A stretch of DNA of 64,000 nt from Spraguea lophii. Taxonomy: Eukaryota; Microsporidia; Spragueidae. Made by a program: the position numbers and the translations under genes. The notes under the pieces were generated by a model, which saw nothing but the letters and a program-made list of their open reading frames with translations, had not been told where the DNA came from and searched no databases. Of this stretch, positions 1 through 9,700 are shown one piece after another. The DNA is taken from contig LDOQ01000212.1 of assembly GCA_001887945.1 (NCBI GenBank), positions 1 to 64,000 of the forward strand. Reading direction: 5' to 3'. The first letter of the stretch is position 1. Every line of letters begins with the position of its first letter.

Positions 1-2
1 AA

Positions 3-125
3 CTCGAAAAATATATGGAATTCAATAATATTGATTTATTAGATATAAGAAGCATAACAAGTGAAGGTGTAATTTTTATAATGAAGTTTATGGGTATTGT
101 TTTAAAAAAGAGATATAAAAGTTAA
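3..125 (+). CDS. C-terminal end of a secreted LRR protein (5' partial)
   Basis: This is a 40-codon open frame running in from the window edge and ending in TAA. It encodes a tail that aligns with the last residues of the two large LRR proteins at 21945 and 38990: an EYME/EYMI-like stretch, then a Thr-x-x-Gly-(Ile/Val)-Ile-Phe-Ile segment and a basic end. It is therefore the end of a fourth member of the LRR plus NEL-like family described at 21945. Only the extreme C-terminus is visible, so integrity of the gene cannot be judged. A decayed copy of the dispersed repeat begins about 140 bp downstream. Confidence 0.75.
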   Translation, partial: LEKYMEFNNIDLLDIRSITSEGVIFIMKFMGIVLKKRYKS

Positions 126-267
126 TTAAAATTTTTAAGTGCTGTAATGAATTTATTCCATAAAAAATTGATTATTATTTAATTAAAATTTTTGTGATAA
201 AAGAACAATTAATTAACGTAATAAAGTTTAATTAAGAATACAAATATAAACGGGTTTATTTTTTAAT

Positions 268-531
268 TGGAATTTTTATTTATGTAAGTTTCCTGGCTAG
301 CTGCAATTTACCATGGTTTTGACCTTTGATTCCTAAAGTATATTTAGATTTGTATTAACTGGTTTAGCTATAAATATGAATTAATTTCATTTTATTATAC
401 GCAAAATCCCGACACTCTAAACAGAATATAAAATGAGATTAATACATATTTCTAACGAAACCAATCAGTATAAGTTTATATTTGACAAACCACCGGTCAG
501 AGCATTTTAGTAATAATAAAAGTGTTATTTT
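268..531. mobile_element. Dispersed SINE-like repeat, copy A (inverted dimer of 3' halves)
   Basis: The left arm (about 268-393) matches the 3' half of the dispersed repeat in reverse orientation; the right arm (about 399-531) matches the same half in forward orientation, starting at the CGCAAAATCCCGACACT segment. Two 3' halves thus face outwards and could fold back on each other. Both arms are AT-decayed compared with copy B at 1374. No coding potential is seen. Confidence 0.65.
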
Positions 532-920
532 TTTAAAAAATTAACGTATTTAATGAAATTTATAATTTGTTAAGAATTAAAATCTATTTCGATATTTTTA
601 TTTTTTCTCATTATTTATGAAATATTCTGTAAAATATGTACCACTGTGGCAATATTAATTCTAAAATATATCAATAACTATTTTACATGATTAATATGTT
701 GAAAAGATTGAACTTTTATATTTTCCCATAAGTATTCTTGGCTAAAGCGTACCTTACATATACCCCTTTTGAAAGTCATTAAAATTTTTTTTACCCTTGA
801 GAATAAAATATTAAACAATGAATAAAAATTTAATTAAGTTATTAAAACCATTATTTTCTTCATTTTTTATAAATATAAAAAAGTTTAAAAAGAATTATAA
901 TTTGTTGGAATTAAAATATA
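532..920. other. Intergenic AT-rich DNA, no gene recognised
   Basis: This stretch lies between repeat copy A and the decayed transposase. It is AT-rich with scattered homopolymers. Nothing was recognised on either strand. Confidence 0.5.
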
Positions 921-1276
921 TTTAATGACAACCTTTTTTACGCCATATCAACTACATTCTATTGAGTTAGTGTGTACAATAATTTCAGAATCTTTGAAGT
1001 TATTGTTGTAGCTTACAATGTAATATTTCATCTCTACATCTTTTATATTATATCCTTCCAAGAATCTGAATATAATCAGAATTCATGCTTAATATGGGTT
1101 TTTATAATATTTGAGAGTTTTTCTTACCTAAATCTTCAATTACTTTTAAAAATAGTAGTCTGTTATTGACTTTCTCTACAACACCCATTTCATGTCGACC
1201 CTATATCCTCGTTATATTTCTTTTTGTCAAGTTCTGGCTCATGTATTTCTACAATTATATCATTTCCTCCTTTTTT
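921..1276 (-). pseudogene. Decayed Merlin/IS1016-like (ISXO2-type) DDE transposase
   Basis: No frame is open, but reading the minus strand across frames gives the ordered landmarks of an ISXO2/Merlin transposase. These are a Gly-Gly then Val-Glu-Ile-x-Glu segment followed by Lys-Lys-Lys-Tyr (about 1230-1276), a Leu-Lys-Val-Ile-Glu-Asp strand, a Ser-Asp-x-Trp-Lys motif carrying the second catalytic Asp, and a His-Thr-x-x-Ile-Glu motif carrying the final Glu (about 950). The first catalytic Asp appears as His, a Trp codon has become TGA, and at least two frameshifts are needed. The N-terminal zinc-ribbon part is not seen. It is a dead DNA transposon. Confidence rests on motif order and spacing, not on a database match. 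Confidence 0.7.
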
Positions 1277-1373
1277 ATAGGGTTTTTACATAATAATTGT
1301 TTAATTTTCTTTTAATTTAATTATTATCTTCTTCAGCATTGATATTAACAAGATTATGATATCATTTCTCATA

Positions 1374-1718
1374 AAGGGTGAGGTTTCGATAGTGCAGCAT
1401 AGCTGTGCCTTGTATGACGGCCCCGCTACTAGATTAAAGTAGTGTTCAGCTGATGTAGTTGCAATCCCTGTATTGATTAGTGACTCGGCCAATACCATGC
1501 AACGAAAGAGGCTGGGAATTCCTTAAGAGCTGGAAGTGGGGCGGCGACGCGCACCAGACGCAAAATCCTAACACTCTGGAGCATAAGGTAAGATGAGATT
1601 AATGCATATCTGTAGCGAAACCAGTTAGTACAAGTTTAATGTCGCTCGAGGAACCGAAGGTCACAGACCATGGTAGGCCGCAACCGGCCAGGAAGCTTTG
1701 ATAAATAAAAGTTTCATT
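1374..1718 (+). mobile_element. Dispersed SINE-like repeat, copy B (least decayed)
   Basis: This is a full-length body of the repeat. Landmarks are an initial GGGTGAGG-TTCGATAG segment, an internal GACTCGGCCAATA segment, a CGCAAAATCC segment, and the shared 3' end ATAAATAAAAGTTTCATT. It is clearly richer in G+C and CpG than any other copy (for example around 1535-1555 and 1675-1695), which suggests the youngest insertion, not yet eroded by the AT-biased mutation of this genome. Its 3' end provides the stop codon of the minus-strand secreted protein gene at 1714-2544. Confidence 0.8.
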
Positions 1719-2544
1719 CGTAAAAAAATGTATAGGAAACTAATATGTTTTCATTCATATTATATCGGTTTATATTTTTTCCAATATGTCCTTCAATCAT
1801 CCCATAATCACTCGTATAATAATAAATTTTAGTATATAATTTCGAATCAACATAATCAAATCTAAAATAATTGATATTATATGTGTTTGAATTTTTAGTA
1901 ATGGTTAAATTGTATAAATAATATCTTCTTTGTTTAGGTCTTAAAAGATTTACAGAACATATATTTTTATTTTCTGAATATTCCGAATTAGAATATGTAG
2001 TATCATCAAAACAGTTTGGTGGGAGAATTATGTATCGGTAAGCAAAGTTCGGCACAAGGAAACGAATTGTTTCGGGGAGTTGGTCATGTAACGAGGTGGA
2101 AATCTTTATTAGATTCGAGGGGCAATTACACGACAAAGTTGTATGAAAACACTTTTCGTTAATAAATACTGTTATTTTAAAAATTATTGAAACAATAGTA
2201 AAATAATAACCACGATCATTTGGATTTAAATCACCGCCCAATATATTATGAAATTCGGATTCGCTTAAATGAATAGGTAAACGATCTTTATCTGCAAATT
2301 CAATCTCAATACCATCATATTCTATTTCTGTGATTTTCACATATTTTTCTTTAGATATAAGATCCGGCGAACAATATAAAATTTTACCATTAATTTCACA
2401 TTTTTTATCTTGAATATTTTCTAATGTTAATACATGTTTTTTTTCTTTCTTGAGGGAACTAATATTTGTTGCCTTAATCGTATCTAGAAACCCGTCATAA
2501 TTTAAAGTTGTGAATATTATAAATAAATTTAAAAAATTCACCAT
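1714..2544 (-). CDS. Secreted protein, paralogue of 16917-18011, 3'-truncated by a repeat
   Basis: This 276-residue protein has a hydrophobic N-terminal signal-like segment (residues 1 to about 20) and no other membrane segment. It aligns end to end with the first 270 or so residues of the 364-residue paralogue at 16917-18011, including the LTLENI motif, an EIEYDGIEI strand, a LHDQLP motif and a shared NENILVSYT segment. Directly after that segment only four residues remain and the TGA stop (1714-1716) lies inside the 3' end of repeat copy B. The paralogue continues for about 85 more residues, so this copy has lost its Asn/Lys-rich, CxxC-containing tail. No known domain was recognised. A secreted, lineage-specific, possibly host-facing role is an inference. 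No CCC motif precedes the start. Confidence 0.75.
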   Translation of the reverse strand: MVNFLNLFIIFTTLNYDGFLDTIKATNISSLKKEKKHVLTLENIQDKKCEINGKILYCSPDLISKEKYVKITEIEYDGIEIEFADKDRLPIHLSESEFHNILGGDLNPNDRGYYFTIVSIIFKITVFINEKCFHTTLSCNCPSNLIKISTSLHDQLPETIRFLVPNFAYRYIILPPNCFDDTTYSNSEYSENKNICSVNLLRPKQRRYYLYNLTITKNSNTYNINYFRFDYVDSKLYTKIYYYTSDYGMIEGHIGKNINRYNMNENILVSYTFFYE

Positions 2545-3268
2545 GTCTTTCTTTGGATATTATTATTTAAAATAAAAAAGATCAATATTCTTGGCATTTT
2601 TTAATAGAAGATCCATTATATGAAATTATATGTTTAAAATTTAAAATATACAATGTTTTTCATTTAATTTTAGATAATATTTCATTTATTTTTATAAGTT
2701 TTTAAAAAAAATAAAATTTTTTTATTTGAATTTATTATTTTAACATATAATTGATCCTTGGATTAGTTATATAGGTCTTCAAAAGGATTAGATAGAATTA
2801 TTTTAAAATAAATACCCCCAAAACTTACTTATCTGAATATTTGTACGATGGCAACCAAACCCCAAGCCTAATGATTTCTAATCCCTCATCCAGAAGAAAT
2901 TTCAAAAAAAAGAAGAAGAAAATAAAAAAAGTTGTTAAATTGATGAGGGTTCAATAGTCTAGCATTATCTATACATTGTACAACAGTTCCTTGCTAAGCA
3001 AAGAGATGTTTAGTTGGTGTAGATACAATCTCTATATTAATTTGTAACTCGGCCAATATTATCTCAAGAAAAAAGTTGAGACGTTTTACAAAGGATGAGA
3101 AAAACTGATACGCACACCACACACAAAATCTCAACGCTTTAGAATATAATGTAAAATGGAGTTAATGCATACCTGTATTGAAGCCAGTCAACACAAGTTT
3201 AAATATAGTTTAGAACCCAAAGGTCATAGACCACAACTACCTAGGAATTCTATAAATAAGAATTTTAT
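1733..3268. repeat. Segmental duplication, copy 1 (partner 17192-18760)
   Basis: Similarity to 17192-18760 covers the secreted-protein coding sequence, its 5' flank (including a TATTATTTAAAATAAAAAAG stretch just upstream of both starts), and the repeat copy beyond it (copy C here, copy E there) at the same distance. The whole block was therefore duplicated as a unit, with the repeat already present. Confidence 0.75.
2795..3268 (+). mobile_element. Dispersed SINE-like repeat, copy C with degenerate tRNA-like head
   Basis: The body (2931-3268) carries the conserved ACTCGGCCAATATTATCTCA segment, the CACAAAATCTCAACGCTTTA segment and a degenerate 3' end. Upstream, at about 2845-2930, a GATGGCAACCAAACCCCAAG stretch and a degenerate box-B-like element match the heads of copies E and G. 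An A-rich linker joins head and body. It is orthologous to copy E through the segmental duplication. Confidence 0.65.
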
Positions 3269-3307
3269 TTAAAAAAAAAATAAAAACCCTGTATTATTTA
3301 TACTTAT

Positions 3308-3556
3308 TTATTTCATCTTCTCTATCTCTTCCATCTCCATTCTCTCTTGTTCCATTCTTTGTTTTCTTGCTTCTATTTTAGCCAACCTTTTTTCTTCCTT
3401 AGCCATCTCCTCACTATAATCTTTTGCCCCGACAGACCAATATTCTTTTAATTCTTCTTCTTTCTTTTCTTCCTCTAAACGTTTTGCCTCTTCTAATTTG
3501 GTTAACTTACGTAACCTACCTTCTTTTTTCTTAACATAATTACGTGTTCTTGACAT
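3308..3556 (-). CDS. Putative Lso2/CCDC124-like ribosome hibernation factor
   Basis: This small, highly charged, helical protein has 82 residues. Its pattern fits the Lso2/CCDC124 family: a basic N-terminus, then a Lys/Glu helix, a Tyr-Trp pair (residues 39-40) followed by a Gly-x-Lys-Asp-like segment, then an Ala-x-x-Glu-Lys-Arg...Ala-Arg-Lys helix and an acidic Glu-Glu end. Lso2 binds idle 80S ribosomes at the mRNA channel and the GTPase-associated centre, and was seen on microsporidian spore ribosomes. An ACCC motif lies 3 nt before the ATG, as in other housekeeping genes here. The alternative is an unrelated short coiled coil, because charged helices match easily by chance. Confidence 0.6.
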   Translation of the reverse strand: MSRTRNYVKKKEGRLRKLTKLEEAKRLEEEKKEEELKEYWSVGAKDYSEEMAKEEKRLAKIEARKQRMEQERMEMEEIEKMK

Positions 3557-3793
3557 AAAGGGTTATATCAAATAATAATATTATCATAGTGATATTATAA
3601 TAAAGTATTATAGAATATAGTGATAATAATAAAGTATTATTTAATAACAATGATTATAATAAAATATTATTTAATATGATTATAATGTTTATGGTATGAT
3701 AACAATGATTATGCTTATATCATTATTATATATTATATTATATCTTTATACTCTATAATCATATACATATACTCGTATCATAATCATAATTAC

Positions 3794-6700
3794 TTAATAA
3801 TAAATATTATAATAATGATAATTATAATTATATTCTAATACACCATATTCTATATCTCCATCTACATACATATCTCTATCATCATTATAATTCCATGGAT
3901 AACCTAACATAAAATATATATCATCTGCATTAATCATATTTCTATTAGTATCAGTAGTAATATGTTTATCAATAATATTATCATCTGTATTATTAATATC
4001 TACATCTATATTATCTTTATTATATAATTCTATTATAACTTCTATACTACTCTTATTATTCTTATCTTCTATACTATTTTTACTATTATCATCTGTATCA
4101 TTATTATTACTTATATAATTATATTTTATTATTATAATATCTTTATCTATTATATTATTATTTATTCTTATATTAATATCTTCTATATTAGAATATACTA
4201 TAATATATTTATATTCATATTCTTTACATATAAAATTTATATTATTTCTATCAATGATATAATACTGTGGAGGTATAATAGATTTTATACATCCATCTTC
4301 TATATTTATAAAAGATATAATATTAGTATAAGGATAATAAATATATTCTTTTATATAATCATTAGTAATAATATTATTTATATTATTTTTATATTTTATT
4401 TTAATATTGTTATGATTAATAGTAATATTCATATGATCGTTATAATCATTAGTATCCTTATTATTATCTTTATTGGTATATCCTTTAGATATTATTTCTT
4501 CTCCTAATTTATTTACTGTTCTTATTATTACTTCTTCTTTATCTTCTTCTATATTTATATCCTTACCTAATATTATATTCTTTATATCTTTATTATTCAA
4601 TCTATTTCTATTAATATTATTCTTAGTAATATAATTATTTATTATTATATCTCTTAATTTATATTCTATATCTATCCATATACTATCTTTTATATTTTTA
4701 AATAATTTAATATTATTTATATTGGTTATAGTGTTAGTAGTAGTTATACTGTTATTAATATTACCTATATTGTTAGTATTGTTTATAATGTTATATATAT
4801 TATTTATATTATTATTACTTATATTATCATCTTTACCATTTACATTATTAAGATTATCTATATTACCTATATTATCTATATTATTTGTATTATAAATGTT
4901 ATACTCTTTTAGAATATAAAATATATTATTATAATTTATATTACTACTCTTAGCTATTAAATACATTCTACAGAATTTAGTATATTCTGTAATACTATCC
5001 CAATTACCATAGATATTAATAATCTTATTATTAATAATAGTAGTATTATTAATACTAATATCATTGTTATTATTATTATCTTTACTTTTATCTTTATCAT
5101 TGTTATAATAATATCTATGTTTATCTAATAACTTAGTAATACCATATAAACTTATAATAGATGTAGTATCTGTATTACCATTGATATATATTATTTTATT
5201 ATTTTTATAATTATTATTTCTTATATATTCTATTATATTCTTAGTATGATTGATAGTATCAGTATTGTTGTTAGTGTTATTATTATCAGTAGTATTATTA
5301 TTATTACTCATTGTATTATCATTTATAATATCTATAATAGTATCTACTATACTTATATATTCTTTATATTTTATTTTATCTTTATATTCTATATATCCTT
5401 TATAAAATATTATTATTCTATTATTCTTATATTCTATAAGTATTTTATTGTATATCTCTGTTATAGAATTATATTCTATTCTTTTACTCTTTATATCCAA
5501 TATATTCTTTATTCTTTCTCTAAGTGTAATAAGATATCTATTATTCTTAGATATATTATCTAATATATTATTTATAGCTGTAATATTGTTATTATTAATA
5601 TTACAGCTATTAATAATGATGTTGTTATTGGTAGTGGTATAATTGGTAGTGAGGCTGTTATTATCTTTATTATCATGCACTATATTATCATTATCATCAT
5701 CTCTATTATTATGTTTGTATAATACAATAGGAATATAACCATAATAACTATAAGTATTATAACATAGATCATATACTATTATTAATCCTTTATCACACGG
5801 ATAGAAAGATAGAGGATCATTGTTATATTCTAAATATTTTCTTTTAGCGTATTTATGTATATCTTTTTTACTATAGTCACCCCATCTTAATTGTATATCT
5901 ATATAAATATTATTCTTAGTATTATTTATATTGGTATTAGTTATATTGTTGTTTGTGTTATTAATATTGGTATCAATGTTAATTGTATCATCAGTATATT
6001 TATTACCATTACCATCATTGCAATTATTATTATATTCTGTTATAAATATAGAATCTATATTTTCTATAAGAATATCAGCTGCACCATTACTCATTCTTAA
6101 AGACTTTCTTTTATGCGTAGGTAATAATTTTATATTAGGAATATTATTATTTATCTTATTATTGCTATCATATCCATCTATATCACTATTCTTATTTATA
6201 TCATTATTTCGATTACTTCTATCACCATTATAAATATTATTTATTTCATTATATATTTTATCTACTATACTCTTATGTATTTTTATCCATAATCTATCTC
6301 TAAACATATTTATATAATTAAGTTTAAGTGTAGGTATTTTACCATGCATAGATATACCCGTACCATCTAATACTGTTATATATCCTACATATACATTACT
6401 AGTATTTATACATGGAGACCACCATAAAGTAAACTTCTTATTAGGAATAGTAGATAATCCTCTGCGTTGTGCCAATGTCATATTCTTAGCATTAATATCA
6501 TTAGTATTAATATGGTTGTTAGTGGTAATATTAGTGGTATTGTTAATATTATTGTTGTTAGTAGTATTATTATCTTTATCGTCATCATTCTTATCACCTT
6601 TATCATCATTATTACAATTATAATTGTTATCTTCTTCATATTGTAATATATTTATATTATCATTTACATTTATAGCTCTATAAATACTATAATCTAATAT

Positions 6701-9700
6701 CTTATTTATCCCACCAAAATATTTTATTACATCTTTTCTATAAGCATCAGTATTAAAATTTATATATTTATCTTTAATAAAATAAAATAAATCATTAAAT
6801 GAATTATATTTCTTATATATTTTTTTATATAAATTATTATTATCAATAAAAGTATTCGTATGAATGTTAGTATAAGTGTTATTAGTAGTATTATCACCAT
6901 TGATATTAATATCATTATAAGTATTATTATTGTTAGTATTATAACTATTTACATAATCCATTATACTTATTACATCTTTATTTCTATCTTTCTTATTGTA
7001 TTTATAATTATTATCATATTCATTACCATCTAATCCTATAGTATACATACCCAATCCACCTAAATCTCTAGGACTATAAAATACTACTCTAGGAAATCTA
7101 GTATCCATTTTACTATTAAGTGTTTGTTTTATACTCATTTTCAACTTGTTTTCATAATATTTTATTTTTTCTAACAATATATTTTTATTCTTATTTTTAG
7201 CTGTAGTGATATTATCTATATTGTTAATAGTATTGTTATTATTATTATCATTAGTATCATTACTATTATCTCTTCTATCACTTATACTCTTACTATTATT
7301 ACATAGATACTCTCTATAATATAATACTATACTTAATAATAATCTATTCCATTTATTTATAGTAGAAATATACGTACTACCATCTACTGATATTATTATT
7401 TTCTTAACTAAACATTCAAACATCATAATACCTCTATCATTAGCTTTGTATTCTATTTTATAAATATTTATATTGTTATTGGTATTAGTTGTAATGGTAT
7501 TAGTAATATTAGTATTTACATTGTTAATAGTATTAATATTTTTACTATGTTTATTATTATAATTCTTAGTATATTTATTAATATTAATATGATAATTATC
7601 TATATCTAATTCATTATGATATAATTTATATTCTATTATTTTACTATTGGGTACTATATTCTTAACTCTCTCTATTATTCTATCTATCTTAGTTATATCT
7701 TCTATTACAAAATATAAATCATTAAGATATCTAAAATAATATTTTATATTATTATTACCATTATTATTACCATTATTATTAGTAGTAATATGAGTATGAG
7801 TATGGGTGTTATCAGTATTATTATTAATATTGCTAGTATAACCATTATTACCATCATCACACTTATAACCATTACTATCATTGTTATAACAAATATTATA
7901 ATTATAATCATAATATAACATAATAATATTAAATATAATATAAGAATACTCTAAACCTTCTATTACACCTATATTATTATTATAATTCATATCTTTATAA
8001 TTAATATTAGAAGATATTCTATTCATTATAATATTTACCATATTATTATCTATAAACAATAATAATATATTCTTTAATAGATAATGATCTATGTATGGTA
8101 ATACACTAATCTTTATTCTAAGAATATTAATATTATTAATTATATTATTAGGGTTAGTAATATTAAGATTATTATTAGGGTTAGGATAGGTACTATTGGT
8201 TATAATATTAGGGTTAGGGTGGATATTATTATTGTTATTAATAGTATTATTATCATGTCTATCACATACATCATTATGATCATCATCATATATATCATTA
8301 TCATTATTACTATTATAACTATTACATATATCATTAATTGTATTATTAATAGATATATATAACATATTACTATCTCTTATAATACATCTACTATTAATAT
8401 ATATTCTATTACATAGATAATATTCTATATATTTATCTATTACTTTATCTCTTATATTTACATTATAACAGATATAAGAATATTTTATATTATCTATAAG
8501 TTTTATATTTATATGATTATTCTTATTATAATTGTTAATAATGATATTATTATGGTTGTTATTGGTATTATTGTTATGATCATTACCTATATTATTATAT
8601 TTACTACCATTTATATTATCACCATTATCACCGTTATAATTATCATTTATATTATTTAATAAAGATTCTAAATAATTATATTCTTCTATTTCTGATTGTT
8701 TTTCTATATTCTTATATCTTCTTAATAAATCTTTTATAGTTCTTTTATACAAATACGTATTATTTATTTTATTCTTATTCAAATATATATTAATATTATT
8801 ATTTGTTATATTGTTAATAGATGTATTATTGTTATAATTATTATTACCATTATCATTATTATTTAGTAGAGTAATATAATTATTATATATTTCTAATATA
8901 TTATCTATATCACTACCTTCTATTAAATATTCTCTTTGTCTCTTTATCTCCTTCATAATATATAATCTACATATTCTACCTATATTCTTCTTTAATACAT
9001 TTTTATTTAGATAATTAAATATACTATTATTATAAGTATTATCTTTATCTTTATCATTATTGTTTAGATTATCATTTATATTTCTATCACCTCTATCTAT
9101 ATCATTTATATTATCTTTATATAATTTATTTCTTATATCTAAGGTAGAAGATTTATATAAATATATTTTATGTTTAATATATTTATATAAAATATAATAA
9201 ATATTATTATTAATAGATATATTGTTAGTAGTTGTTATATTGTTATTACCATCATTATTATTATCATCCATACTACCCATATTCATACCACTATTATCAT
9301 TATTACAATTATTGTTTATATTGTATCCACATTTAAACATCCTCCACATCTCTCCATATAAATCTACTATTCCTTTAATATTCTTTCTATCTACTATTCC
9401 TTCTATCTCTTCTATCATATTATTCTTTAATTCTATCTCCTTAGCTGTTAATAATCTTTGTTTTGTTATCTTTAATATCTTTCTATCTCTTTTATTATAT
9501 ATTCTCTCTATAAGAGAAGATAGATAATTATATAGCATAGATGAAGAAGATAAAAAATAAGAAAGATATATTTTATAATTTATGTAATAGAACATAGGTG
9601 ATAGTAACATATTATTAGTATTAGCATTAGTATTGGTGGTAGTATCAGTGATATTAGTGGTAGTAGTATTAATATTATTATCATCATACCCACTATTGTT

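Noticed and set aside
1301..1498. 65-codon minus-strand frame
   Set aside because: It is mostly the complement of repeat copy B and has no protein-like features.
1450..1515. Hammerhead ribozyme-like arrangement in repeat copy B (CTGATG, a GTTGCA/TGCAAC stem and GAAA)
   Set aside because: The core deviates from the hammerhead consensus and the CTGATG and stem are not conserved in the other full copies of the repeat.
8140..8225. Interstitial telomere-like GGGTTA runs
   Set aside because: They lie inside the Prp8 frame and encode Asn-Pro repeats on the minus strand. The runs are short and broken, so they are a by-product of the low-complexity coding insert.
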